A stretch of 64,000 nucleotides of DNA. Origin: Shimia sp965227725. Its GTDB lineage: Bacteria > Pseudomonadota > Alphaproteobacteria > Rhodobacterales > Rhodobacteraceae. A program made the position numbers and the translations under genes. Numbering within the stretch: position 1 is the stretch's first letter; each line of letters opens with the position of its first letter. The stretch is from assembly GCF_965227725.1 (NCBI RefSeq), contig NZ_CBDDGH010000001.1, positions 1,054,001 through 1,118,000 on the forward strand, read 5' to 3'. The notes beneath the pieces were generated by a model, which saw nothing but the letters and a program-made list of their open reading frames with translations, made no database searches and was not told the DNA's origin. Of this stretch, positions 25,157 through 33,069 are shown one piece after another.

Positions 25157-26380
25157 ATGGTTTCCACCCGCGCATTCCTGCGGCAAAACGGGCGCTTTCT
25201 CTTGCCCGGTGCCGCGTTGATGTTTCTGTCCTGCTTTGGGCAGACCTTCTTCATCGGAACCTTTGCGGCCGATATTCGCGCCTTTTTTAACCTGTCTCAT
25301 GGAGACTGGGGCGCCATCTATATGCTGGGTACAGGAACTTCCGCTTTGGTCATGCTGTGGGCTGGCACATTGGCTGATCGTATCCGTGTGCGCCTGCTGG
25401 GCCCGATGATGCTCATCCTGCTGGCATCTGCGTGTTTTGCACTTTCACAACTCACATGGGTCTGGGCATTGCCTATCGTGATACTTGTGCTGCGGTTTAC
25501 CGCTCAGGGCATGCTGCCACATATTTCAGCAGTGGCCATGGCTCGGTGGTTTTCCGCATCTCGCGGCCGTGCGTTGGCCTTTGCAACAATGGGCTTCATG
25601 CTGGCAGAGGCGATCATGCCTGTCACTGTCGTCTGGCTCAAAGCCCGTGTGGAATGGCAAATGATTTGGATCGCAGCCGCTTGTTTTTGTCTGATCATGG
25701 CGCCGGTCATTTTCGTGCTCTTGCGCCAAGAGCGGGAGCCCAACAGCATCGTTTCCGAAAACTCCACCTTTGGTATGCAAAGCCGCAACTGGACGCGTAG
25801 GGAGGCCATTCGGCATCCGGTTTTTCTCTCTGCAATTCCTGCGATGATGGCGTTCCCGGCATTTGCTACCGTGTTTTTCTTCCAACAGGCCTATTTTGCA
25901 GAGATCAAAGGGTGGTCCCATCTCTCCCTTGTCGCAGTCTTCGCGCTTGGCACCATTTCTTTTGCGGTGTCGACCTTGATCTATGGCTGGTTGATCGACC
26001 GATTTGGCGCCGCGCGTCTTATGCCTTTTTACCTTCTCCCGCTTGTGGCCGCGTTTACGATCCACGCATGGGCACCCTCGGTGAATTGGGTCGCAGTCGG
26101 CGTTATTCTGATGGGTATGGCAGGGGGAGGCATGGCCACATTGCCTGCATCGGTCTGGTCCGAGTTCTTTGGTACGGCGCATCTTGGCGCGATCAAAGCC
26201 ACTGTGGCTGCCTTTGGCGTGCTGGGATCTGCGCTTGGACCAGGTTTGTCCGGATGGCTGATTGATGCAGATGTCGCCTATGAAAGCCAGCTCCAGGGGT
26301 TTGCCGTTTGTTTTGCTCTCGCAAGCGCCGCGATGGTCATCCCCTTTGCCCGGGCGCGCCGCAGCCTACCGACGCCGTAG
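25157..26380 (+). CDS. MFS transporter
   Basis: The 407-residue protein has about 12 hydrophobic helices in two halves, with the loop 2-3 motif GTLADRIRVRLLG and a later matching loop GWLIDRFGAARLMP, as in the major facilitator superfamily. These secondary carriers exchange small solutes or drugs. The substrate cannot be read from the motifs. It has its own transcript after the hslU terminator, and its 3' end overlaps the convergent smr gene by 15 bases. Confidence 0.85.
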   Translation: MVSTRAFLRQNGRFLLPGAALMFLSCFGQTFFIGTFAADIRAFFNLSHGDWGAIYMLGTGTSALVMLWAGTLADRIRVRLLGPMMLILLASACFALSQLTWVWALPIVILVLRFTAQGMLPHISAVAMARWFSASRGRALAFATMGFMLAEAIMPVTVVWLKARVEWQMIWIAAACFCLIMAPVIFVLLRQEREPNSIVSENSTFGMQSRNWTRREAIRHPVFLSAIPAMMAFPAFATVFFFQQAYFAEIKGWSHLSLVAVFALGTISFAVSTLIYGWLIDRFGAARLMPFYLLPLVAAFTIHAWAPSVNWVAVGVILMGMAGGGMATLPASVWSEFFGTAHLGAIKATVAAFGVLGSALGPGLSGWLIDADVAYESQLQGFAVCFALASAAMVIPFARARRSLPTP

Positions 26381-26959
26381 ATAAACGTAGTACGCTCCGG
26401 TGCCGCCGTGTTTGATGTGCGCTTCAGCAACCTGCAAAATGCAACTTTTCATCGGGGGCAGGGCAAACCACTGCGGGACCTGATGTTTGAGCACACCACG
26501 GCGCGTCGGAATGGGTCCGTCATCACGTTTGGATTTGCCTTTGCCAGTGATGACCAAAACCAGTCTTTTTCCCTCGGCATGGGATCGCATGATGAAGCCG
26601 GTCAACGCTCCATGCGCCTGATCGGCGGTCATTCCATGCAAGTCGATTTTGCCTTCAGGAACCAGCTTTCCGCGTTTCATACGGCCGAAAGCTTTCTTGT
26701 CCATTTGCACAGGCTGTCGCGCCACGCGATCTGAAACAGAGCCCATCAGATCATGCCCACGCAAATCACTCGATGCCCGTGACCCAACTTCAAAAGCGGG
26801 TAGAGCAGGCGACGCGTCCCGCACTCGTGGTTTCTTCTGCGGTTTGGGCTTGGGCAGCGGCAGATCATGTGACTTCGCTGCTGGGTTCAGTCGTTCAGCC
26901 GTGTCAGCCACCTTGCGCCAAAGCGCAACTTCATCTTCGCTCAGTTTTCGGCGTGTCAC
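26366..26959 (-). CDS. Smr-domain protein
   Basis: The 197-residue protein has a charged, low-complexity N-terminus (PKPKPQKKPR) and a C-terminal Smr domain: KIDLHGMTADQAHGAL, then VLVITGKGKSKRDDG and ending AYYVYLRRR. Smr domains act as nicking or RNA-cleaving endonucleases. I use the GTG at 26959 that overlaps the mltA stop (CTGTGA), which gives the normal start of this family; longer frames upstream lie inside mltA. The tim44-mltA-smr order is an operon with overlaps at each junction. Confidence 0.85.
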   Translation of the reverse strand: MTRRKLSEDEVALWRKVADTAERLNPAAKSHDLPLPKPKPQKKPRVRDASPALPAFEVGSRASSDLRGHDLMGSVSDRVARQPVQMDKKAFGRMKRGKLVPEGKIDLHGMTADQAHGALTGFIMRSHAEGKRLVLVITGKGKSKRDDGPIPTRRGVLKHQVPQWFALPPMKSCILQVAEAHIKHGGTGAYYVYLRRR

Positions 26960-28008
26960 AGAACGGACTCCGGCAACATTGCATAGGCGCGTTGGATGGG
27001 CAGCAGAACCACCATCCGGCCGGGATCCTTCAACGTCCCAGCAGCGCGGCCAGCTGCATCTCCGGTACCAAAGAAAATATCGGCACGCTGCGCGCCTTTT
27101 ATGGCAGAACCGGTGTCCTGTGCGATCATGAGACGGCGCAGAGGACCTTTGCCATCTTTCTCCACCCAAACTGGGGCGCCAAGTGGCGTAAAAGCCGGAT
27201 CAACGGCAACGGAGCGCATCTCGGTAATGGATCGGTTCATGGCGCCAAGCGGGCCCTTGTGCGCTGGCACACGGCTGACTTCCCGAAAGAACACAAAGCT
27301 GTCGTTGTGCCGCAACAGCTCCGCCCCTTCGGCAGGGTTGCGCTTCACCCAGTTTTTGATGACCTGCGCGCTCACTTGATGCGCGCCGTAGATGCCACGC
27401 CGCACGAGTTCTGCACCCACTGAGCGATACTCATGCCCGTTTGCACCGCCATAACCAACGCGAATATAGCCACCATCGGGCAAACGTACCCGCCCAGATC
27501 CCTGAATTTGTAGAAAGAAAAGCTCAACAGGGTCGTCGACCCAAGCGATTTCCAACCCACGGCCGTCCATCGCAGCGCTGGTTTCAATCTCTCGCCGTGT
27601 TAGCCACTGCCCACCACGCCGCACCTCTGGCGGCACGCGGTAAATCGGAAATTGATATGGCCCGCCTGGGCGACGCGCGCCGTCGAGTTCAGGCTCAAAA
27701 TATCCGGTAAACAACGCATCCCGATCTGCTTCCTCTATCAGGACAGGCCGAAACAGCAGCTCAAAGAACTTGCGCGCATCCGAAATGCCCGAGGCTGCGG
27801 CACAGACGGTTTGCCAATCTGGTGCATCCAGATCAGCACATGTGTTCAAAAACACTTGTCGGGCAGCCTCGTGATCATCCTCTGCCCAGCCTTCAAGCTC
27901 TTCAAATGATAGGATTTTCATGGTTGTTTCGGACATCGCTGCGCTCCCGGCCATGACACCAGCCATCACATGGGCTGCGGCCAACGCCGCCCGAAACATC
28001 CCAATCAT
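26956..28008 (-). CDS. mltA: Membrane-bound lytic murein transglycosylase A
   Basis: The 350-residue protein starts with a signal peptide (about 1-25, MAGVMAGSAAMS) and contains the MltA domain (about 50-270: ALFTGYFEPELDG, IQGSGRVRLPDG) followed by the 3D domain (LMIAQDTGSAIKGAQRADIF) with its three conserved aspartates. MltA cleaves the MurNAc-GlcNAc bond in peptidoglycan with 1,6-anhydro ring formation, which fits the amgK/murU recycling genes elsewhere in the window. There is no lipobox, so it may be soluble in the periplasm. Start overlaps the tim44 stop (ATGA). Confidence 0.92.
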   Translation of the reverse strand: MIGMFRAALAAAHVMAGVMAGSAAMSETTMKILSFEELEGWAEDDHEAARQVFLNTCADLDAPDWQTVCAAASGISDARKFFELLFRPVLIEEADRDALFTGYFEPELDGARRPGGPYQFPIYRVPPEVRRGGQWLTRREIETSAAMDGRGLEIAWVDDPVELFFLQIQGSGRVRLPDGGYIRVGYGGANGHEYRSVGAELVRRGIYGAHQVSAQVIKNWVKRNPAEGAELLRHNDSFVFFREVSRVPAHKGPLGAMNRSITEMRSVAVDPAFTPLGAPVWVEKDGKGPLRRLMIAQDTGSAIKGAQRADIFFGTGDAAGRAAGTLKDPGRMVVLLPIQRAYAMLPESVL

Positions 28009-28664
28009 TCGCCTGTGGCAACGAGCTGCCAGTTCGGGTCATCAGATCCCATGACACGGGCAAATGTCCAAACGTCTTTCTGGCGTTTGATCTGGCTGTC
28101 GCTGCCTTCAACGATATCGCCGCCATTGTCGCGCACAACATGGGTCAATTCCCCGATGAAGCGCACAGAGATCTCGCCTTCCTTGGTCGCATCATCAAAG
28201 GTCGCATCCTGAAGCACCATTTCACGAACGCCAATGAATTCGCTTTCAACGGTCAGACCTTTGTCCTCGCGCATCTGAACCACATAGGCAAAGCTCTCAT
28301 AAACCTCTTCTCCAAGGAAATCCTTGATCGACGCAAGATCGCCTTTTTCAAAGGCCATCAGGATCATCTCATAGGCGCCACGGGCGCCACCAAGGAAGTC
28401 ATTCACGCCAAACTGCGGTTCTGCGGACTTCATTTTAGCAAGAGCGTCAGCCTGCGGGCTGCCCTCTTCTGCATGGTCAAGAATGTCCTGATCCGGACCA
28501 CCTTCGATCACTTCGAGCTCCGGCCCGCGACGACGTGATGGCGCTGTTGTTTCCTGACGAGGAGGCTCAAAGCCGTCCCGTGTGCCCAAAACATTGCGCA
28601 GGCGCAGGATGAGAAACACAGCAATACCGGCAAGAACCAGAAGTTGAAGTAGGGAGGAGTTCAT
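28005..28664 (-). CDS. Tim44/TimA-domain membrane-anchored protein
   Basis: The 219-residue protein has an N-terminal membrane helix (LLQLLVLAGIAVFLILRL), a disordered Pro/Arg-rich linker and a C-terminal Tim44-like domain (about 85-215: AYEMILMAFEKGDLASIKDFL through DPNWQLVATGE). Alphaproteobacterial TimA is related to the mitochondrial import-motor subunit Tim44, but its bacterial role is not established; a membrane-proximal scaffold is the usual guess. It heads the tim44-mltA-smr operon, divergent from fxsA. Confidence 0.88.
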   Translation of the reverse strand: MNSSLLQLLVLAGIAVFLILRLRNVLGTRDGFEPPRQETTAPSRRRGPELEVIEGGPDQDILDHAEEGSPQADALAKMKSAEPQFGVNDFLGGARGAYEMILMAFEKGDLASIKDFLGEEVYESFAYVVQMREDKGLTVESEFIGVREMVLQDATFDDATKEGEISVRFIGELTHVVRDNGGDIVEGSDSQIKRQKDVWTFARVMGSDDPNWQLVATGE

Positions 28665-28768
28665 TTGAACCTCTTGTTGGGCATGGAAACAACTGTCTCA
28701 CGCACTTATGTAAGTTACAGGCGGGGTCAAGTCCACCTCACCGGAGATGACATTGGAGTAAAGCGAAG

Positions 28769-29311
28769 ATGTGGCTGTTGTTGGCCTTTGTTACGGTCCC
28801 GATGATTGAGATCGCCCTGTTTATCAGCGTTGGCGGTGCGATTGGCTTGTGGCCAACGCTTGCAATTGTGCTTTTGACCGCGATGCTTGGCACGCATCTT
28901 GTGCGCTCTCAAGGGCTCGCCGCGATTGGAAATGTACAAAGATCTTTCAACGAATTGAATGATCCTACCGAGCCTTTGGCGCATGGGGCCATGATCCTGA
29001 TCGCTGGCGTCCTGTTGCTGACACCTGGTTTCTTTACCGACGCGCTTGGTTTTGCCTTGCTGACGCCGCCATTTCGCTCCGCTGTATTTCATTACGCACG
29101 CAAACGCGTTCGGGTGCAAAGTTTCACGATGGGAAGCGCAGGTTCTGCTCAGTTTCACGCAAACACATCGCAGCGCCCGCCCCACAGCGCACAAGCTAAT
29201 ATTATTGACGGGGAGTTTTCCGAAATCGATCCGTATGCGAAACCTGTGACCAATCAGGATGAGACGGTCAAAAAGCCCACACATTCACCCTCAGGTTGGA
29301 CAAAGCATTGA
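28769..29311 (+). CDS. fxsA: FxsA family membrane protein
   Basis: The 180-residue protein starts with MWLLLAFVTVPMIEIALFIS and holds three to four hydrophobic helices, then a hydrophilic tail (PYAKPVTNQDETVKKPTH). This is the FxsA pattern; in E. coli FxsA counters exclusion of phage T7 by F plasmid PifA. Its normal cell role is unknown. It lies in the divergent gap opposite tim44 and upstream of secB. Confidence 0.85.
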   Translation: MWLLLAFVTVPMIEIALFISVGGAIGLWPTLAIVLLTAMLGTHLVRSQGLAAIGNVQRSFNELNDPTEPLAHGAMILIAGVLLLTPGFFTDALGFALLTPPFRSAVFHYARKRVRVQSFTMGSAGSAQFHANTSQRPPHSAQANIIDGEFSEIDPYAKPVTNQDETVKKPTHSPSGWTKH

Positions 29312-29365
29312 GGCACTAAGTCTGACCTGATAAAGCAGGCCAAACGTGTTTTTTTGGAGATCCCA

Positions 29366-29860
29366 ATGGCGGAAACAGAAAACGGTGCTGCACAGCAGGC
29401 ACCTCAGCTGAAGATGAATGTTCTGACCCAATTCGTGCGCGACATGTCGTTCGAAAACATTCTTGCACAAAAGGGCTCCAGCGCGAACCCGCAGCCTGAT
29501 GTTCAGGTTCAGGTCAATCTGGACGCAAAAAAGCGCGCAGCGGACAACCAGTTTGAAGTGGCCATCAAGCTGAACATCACCGCCAAGAACAAAGATGACG
29601 GTGCTGAAATGTTCATCCTGGAAATGGACTACGCCGGTGTCTTCCACATTGAGGGCGTGCCTGAAGATCAGCTGCACCCGTTCCTTCTGATCGAATGCCC
29701 ACGCATGTTGTTCCCGTTCGTGCGTCGCATCGTGTCTGACGTGACCCGTGACGGTGGCTTCCCGCCGCTAAACCTTGAAACAATTGATTTTGTTGCACTT
29801 TACCGCGCAGAACTGGCGCGTCGTGCACAAGAACAGAGCGAACAGCCTGTCGCAAATTGA
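29366..29860 (+). CDS. secB: Protein-export chaperone SecB
   Basis: The 164-residue SecB holds secretory proteins in an unfolded state and hands them to SecA. The family blocks are VLTQFVRDMSFENI, VNLDAKK, EMDYAGVF, LLIECPRMLFPFVRRIV and GGFPPLNLETIDFVALY. I start at the ATG at 29366 with GGAG about seven bases upstream, not the TTG four codons earlier. The protein acts as a tetramer in the cytoplasm. Confidence 0.96.
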   Translation: MAETENGAAQQAPQLKMNVLTQFVRDMSFENILAQKGSSANPQPDVQVQVNLDAKKRAADNQFEVAIKLNITAKNKDDGAEMFILEMDYAGVFHIEGVPEDQLHPFLLIECPRMLFPFVRRIVSDVTRDGGFPPLNLETIDFVALYRAELARRAQEQSEQPVAN

Positions 29861-29866
29861 TCAGTT

Positions 29867-29890
29867 GGGCGCTGCCCTTTGGCAGCGCCT
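29867..29890. terminator. Hairpin between convergent secB and dnaQ
   Basis: A stem GGGCGCTGCC (29867-29876) pairs with GGCAGCGCCT (29881-29890) around a four-base loop. No real T run follows on either strand, so it may be a weak bidirectional or Rho-assisted terminator for secB and dnaQ. Confidence 0.55.
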
Positions 29891-29897
29891 CACCAAA

Positions 29898-30635
29898 CTA
29901 GCCGAGTTTGGTCCAGAGGGCATTTTCGCCCATTTTCTCTACAAAACCTCTATGCGCTTCTGCCTCGGCCTCCGTAAGCCGGGAGGGCAATGGCGTTGGA
30001 CGGGCGCTCGGCCGCCAATCATCCTGAATGGCCGTGCTTTTCTTTTCTGAAGTGTTGTCAGAGGCCAGAACCAGATCTGGTTGGCGTCCCCCGATCAGCT
30101 CCAGATACACCTCCGCCAAAATTTCGGAGTCAAGAAGCGCGCCGTGCAGCGTCCGTGAGGAGTTGTCGATCCCAAATCTGCGGCAAAGAGCATCCAGCGT
30201 GGCAGGAGACCCCGGAAATTTCTTACGTGCCATTTCCAAGGTATCAACGGCGCGTTCCATCGGGATTTGCGGCAGGTTCATCCAGCTCAGTTCGGCATTC
30301 AAGAATTTCATGTCGAACTTGGCATTGTGGATGACAAGCTTGCTGTCATTGCCGATGAAGTCGAGAAACTTTTGGCCAAACGCGTTGAACACAGGTTTGT
30401 CGCGCAGTGTTACCTCTCCCGGCGCTGCGTCGCGGGGGATATCCAGGAGATCTGGGCCAATCCCGTGCACCTTGAACGCCTCATCCGGCATGGATCGCTC
30501 AGGATTAATATAGACATGAAATGTCTCGCCGGTTGGCAGGTGATTGTAGAGCTCCAACGCACCGATTTCGACGATGCGGTCACCAGAAAACGGATCAAAG
30601 CCCGTGGTTTCCGTATCAAGTACGATTTCACGCAT
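29898..30635 (-). CDS. dnaQ: DNA polymerase III epsilon subunit (3'-5' proofreading exonuclease)
   Basis: The 245-residue protein has the DEDDh exonuclease residues: Asp7/Glu9 (LDTETTGFDP), Asp in HNAKFDMKFLN, and His-Asp in LHGALLDSEIL. A polymerase-binding C-terminal segment (EAHRGFVEKMGENALWTKL) completes the epsilon subunit. Proofreading during replication is its role. It overlaps coaE by eight bases and is the last gene of the operon running left from the predicted origin (maf, aroE, coaE, dnaQ). Confidence 0.96.
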   Translation of the reverse strand: MREIVLDTETTGFDPFSGDRIVEIGALELYNHLPTGETFHVYINPERSMPDEAFKVHGIGPDLLDIPRDAAPGEVTLRDKPVFNAFGQKFLDFIGNDSKLVIHNAKFDMKFLNAELSWMNLPQIPMERAVDTLEMARKKFPGSPATLDALCRRFGIDNSSRTLHGALLDSEILAEVYLELIGGRQPDLVLASDNTSEKKSTAIQDDWRPSARPTPLPSRLTEAEAEAHRGFVEKMGENALWTKLG

Positions 30636-31230
30636 GATCCAACTGTCCTCTGATGGTTTTCACAATCTTCTCCACCTGAGACCGGGCATGGTCAAGTGTA
30701 TCCGTTTCTACCACATAGTCTGACAATGCCACTTTTTCTTCATTTGGCATCTGTTTTGACCGGATGTGTTCAAACTGAGCTTCGCTCATCGTGCCACGTT
30801 CCAGCACGCGGATTCTCTGCAATTCAGGTGAAACAGAGACACATACAACCGCGTCCATCGCTGCATCGCCACCTGTTTCAAAGAGCAACGGAATATCAAA
30901 AACGAGGATTTCAGAGTCAGTCTCGTTAATGAAATCCGCGCGATCCTGGGCAACCAAAGGATGGACGATCTTTTCGATGGTGCTCAACACAGACGCATCT
31001 TGTGCAATCAGCTCTTTCAACCGATCTCGCGAAACCGCTCCATCTTCAATCGCGTCTGGTAGTGCCGCTGAAATGAGGGCTACAGCTGCGCCTCCCTTAG
31101 CATAGATCCGGTGCACCGCTGCATCCGCATCCCAAACCGGGCAACCCAATTCTGAAAAAAACCTAGCTGTCGTCGATTTCCCCATGCCGATTGAGCCGGT
31201 CAAGCCGAGCTTGAATACCTTTTTGGTCAT
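30628..31230 (-). CDS. coaE: Dephospho-CoA kinase
   Basis: The 200-residue kinase has P-loop TGSIGMGKST (11-20), then the CoA-binding WDADAAVH and HPLVAQDR segments and the lid Arg-rich helix ERGTMSEAQFEHIRSKQM. It catalyses the last step of coenzyme A synthesis, phosphorylating the 3'-hydroxyl of dephospho-CoA. It overlaps aroE by four bases and dnaQ by eight. The gene order maf-aroE-coaE-dnaQ next to the origin is conserved in many alphaproteobacteria. Confidence 0.95.
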   Translation of the reverse strand: MTKKVFKLGLTGSIGMGKSTTARFFSELGCPVWDADAAVHRIYAKGGAAVALISAALPDAIEDGAVSRDRLKELIAQDASVLSTIEKIVHPLVAQDRADFINETDSEILVFDIPLLFETGGDAAMDAVVCVSVSPELQRIRVLERGTMSEAQFEHIRSKQMPNEEKVALSDYVVETDTLDHARSQVEKIVKTIRGQLDHA

Positions 31231-32060
31231 CCCAAAACCACCTGCCGTGTGGCTTCATCCACAACAGGGCGGCGGCCAAACCAACGCTCAAAACCCGGCA
31301 CCGCCTGATGCAGCAACATACCAAGGCCATCAACGGTCACACATCCGCGCTCCTGGGCGGTTTTCAGGAAATTTGTGACCAGAGGATTATAAACCAGATC
31401 CGTGACAACAGTTTCGCTGCGCAATCCGTCCATGGGAATCCGAAGCTCCGATTTCCCAGCCATGCCAAGAGAGGTTGTGTTCACGAGCGTCGCTGCTTCT
31501 TCAAGAATATTGCCGGCTTGCACCCATTCGACAACTTTGACACGCGCACCAAAATCCTCCCGCAACCTATCTGCGCGCACGCGCGTCCGGTTCGTTAGCA
31601 AGATTTCTGGCACGCCTGCGTCTAGAAGTGACGCAACCACAGCCCGCGCGGCTCCACCTGCGCCCAAGACCACCGCCGGTCCGGCCTCGGCCTGCCAATC
31701 CGGTGCGCCATGACGCAGATTTTCGATAAAGCCGTATCCATCAGTGTTGTCACCAACGATGCTGCCATCCGGGCGGAAAATCAGCGTGTTCACCGCACCG
31801 ATCAATGTCGCGCGGTCCGTGATCTGGTCAACAAACTGAACGACACGCTCTTTATGAGGAATGGTGACGTTACATCCCACAAACCCCATTTGTGGCATCG
31901 CCTTAAGGACAGCCTCCAGATGCTCTGCGTCCACTTCAAGCGGCACGTAATGTCCTGCGATGCCGTAGGTCTTCAGCCAATGACCATGCAGAAGTGGGGA
32001 TTTGGAATGGGCGATGGGATTGCCAATCACACCGGCGAGGGGGATCGAGGGCAAAGTCAT
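31227..32060 (-). CDS. aroE: Shikimate dehydrogenase (NADP+)
   Basis: The 277-residue enzyme reduces 3-dehydroshikimate in aromatic amino acid synthesis. Substrate-binding residues are visible in GNPIAHSKSPLLHG and NVTIPHKE (Lys70), the NADP loop is VLGAGGAARAVVASL, and NRTRVRADRL follows. Each of these fits AroE rather than the YdiB or quinate branch. It is translationally coupled to maf and coaE by four-base overlaps. Confidence 0.95.
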   Translation of the reverse strand: MTLPSIPLAGVIGNPIAHSKSPLLHGHWLKTYGIAGHYVPLEVDAEHLEAVLKAMPQMGFVGCNVTIPHKERVVQFVDQITDRATLIGAVNTLIFRPDGSIVGDNTDGYGFIENLRHGAPDWQAEAGPAVVLGAGGAARAVVASLLDAGVPEILLTNRTRVRADRLREDFGARVKVVEWVQAGNILEEAATLVNTTSLGMAGKSELRIPMDGLRSETVVTDLVYNPLVTNFLKTAQERGCVTVDGLGMLLHQAVPGFERWFGRRPVVDEATRQVVLG

Positions 32061-32656
32061 TGTGGCAGTTCTCCCCGCAAGGTCAGATATGAGAGTATTT
32101 CAACAAGTGGCATTCCAAGGACGGTAAAGTAGTCTCCGTCTACTTTTTCAAAAAGCCGCACGCCTTCCTCCTCGAGTTTATACCCGCCGACCGAATGGCG
32201 TATGCTTTCAAAATTTCGGGCCAGATAGTCTTCAAGAAACGCGTCGCTAAAGTTTCTCATGAACAGGCGTACCACACCGACAAAACGCCATAGTGGCTCG
32301 CCATTCTGATAGATCACTGCGGCAGACAAGAGCATATGCCGATTTCCACGTAGCATCAGGAGCTGGTTGCGCGCGTCATCAATGCTCGCGGGTTTGGAAA
32401 AGATCGTGCCCTGAAAATCAAGCACCTGATCACAGCCAAGTACCATGGCCTCCGGCCGCTTCAGGCTCACCTTACGCGCTTTGGCCTCCGCGAGCGCATC
32501 CGCAACATCTCTTGGTGGCGCGCCTTCCGCCTGCAAAGATCGGCGGATCATTTCTTCATCAACACGCGGCTTAACAACTTCGTAACCAAGATTGGCTTTA
32601 TGTAGGAGCTGAGCCCGTATCTCGGAACCCGAAGCAAGGATCAGGGGTGCGGCCAT
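32057..32656 (-). CDS. maf: Maf-like nucleotide pyrophosphatase
   Basis: The 199-residue Maf protein starts AAPLILASGSEIRAQLL, with LILASxS the family signature, and has VLGCDQVL (Asp in the active site) and HSVGGYKLEEEGVRLF. Maf proteins hydrolyse modified or canonical nucleoside triphosphates. I take the ATG at 32656: the longer frame upstream would add 64 unrelated residues that run into the predicted origin. The start codon touches a perfect DnaA box, so transcription of the operon begins inside the origin region. Confidence 0.9.
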   Translation of the reverse strand: MAAPLILASGSEIRAQLLHKANLGYEVVKPRVDEEMIRRSLQAEGAPPRDVADALAEAKARKVSLKRPEAMVLGCDQVLDFQGTIFSKPASIDDARNQLLMLRGNRHMLLSAAVIYQNGEPLWRFVGVVRLFMRNFSDAFLEDYLARNFESIRHSVGGYKLEEEGVRLFEKVDGDYFTVLGMPLVEILSYLTLRGELPQ

Positions 32657-32664
32657 GTGGATAA
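32656..32664 (-). promoter_or_regulatory. DnaA box (perfect, TTATCCACA on minus strand)
   Basis: TGTGGATAA on the plus strand is the exact complement of the consensus box. It shares its first base with the first base of the maf start codon. Confidence 0.85.
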
Positions 32665-32838
32665 ATCCGTGGAGAAGGAAAGGAACATCTGGTGAGTCCT
32701 TTCTGGAAATTTCTGTGAGATTTTGCAAGCTGGGGAAACTCACCCGGACTTCACGGAAATCCCCCGTTTTTCTGCACCGTGGATGAGGAAAACTTTGCTT
32801 GGGGGAGGAATCAGCCACATACTGGTTCATCCTCACGT

Positions 32839-32847
32839 TTATCCACA
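32839..32847 (+). promoter_or_regulatory. DnaA box (perfect, TTATCCACA)
   Basis: An exact match to the consensus, in the middle of the origin gap. Confidence 0.87.
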
Positions 32848-32971
32848 TTCATGCACACGTCATCTTGTTCTCAAGTCTTTGACTCTCATAGACTCTTTTC
32901 ACTTTAGCCCCAGATGTGGGAGTCTTCTTAGATATTCTATCCTCCTGTGTAAAACTGCGGGGGAAAACCCA

Positions 32972-32980
32972 TAATCCACA
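32972..32980 (+). promoter_or_regulatory. DnaA box (one mismatch, TAATCCACA)
   Basis: One mismatch at base 2. It is the box closest to the AT-rich stretch at 33013-33037, the usual place for the box that guides unwinding. Confidence 0.65.
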
Positions 32981-33012
32981 GGTTTGGAGCTCCCAACAAA
33001 ATCATCATCCTT

Positions 33013-33037
33013 TTCTAAATATATTTATTTATTTAGA
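33013..33037. other. AT-rich candidate unwinding element
   Basis: Nearly all bases from 33013 to 33037 are A or T, a sharp contrast with the GC-rich surroundings, and they lie between the last DnaA box and hemJ. Confidence 0.55.
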
Positions 33038-33069
33038 GAGGGTGAGCTCGTACCAAGGATCGAAACCGC

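Larger units (their letters stand above)
32657..33069. other. Predicted chromosomal replication origin (oriC)
   Basis: This 413-base gap separates leftward maf-aroE-coaE-dnaQ from rightward hemJ-rho-mnmE-mnmG-rsmG-parAB, the pattern that flanks the Caulobacter-type origin. Two perfect DnaA boxes (one touching the maf start, at 32656) and one single-mismatch box (32972) lie in or at its edge, with an AT-rich stretch at 33013-33037 nearest hemJ. Five GANTC (CcrM) sites fall at 32694, 32808, 32881, 32891 and 32920. The gap holds no convincing gene. The call is from layout and motif; a GC-skew plot or replication profile would settle it. Confidence 0.82.

Noticed and set aside
23718..25175. 485-codon minus-strand frame opposite hslU
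   Set aside because: This shadows the hslU gene. GC-rich codon bias creates long antisense frames here.
32657..32848. 64-residue N-terminal extension of Maf
   Set aside because: The extension lies across DnaA boxes in the origin gap and has no similarity to Maf. The ATG at 32656 gives the standard family N-terminus.
33001..33011. ATCATCATC as a DnaA-trio element
   Set aside because: The known trio reads TAG on the bound strand next to a DnaA box at fixed spacing. The phase and distance here do not fit, so I only report the boxes and the AT-rich stretch.
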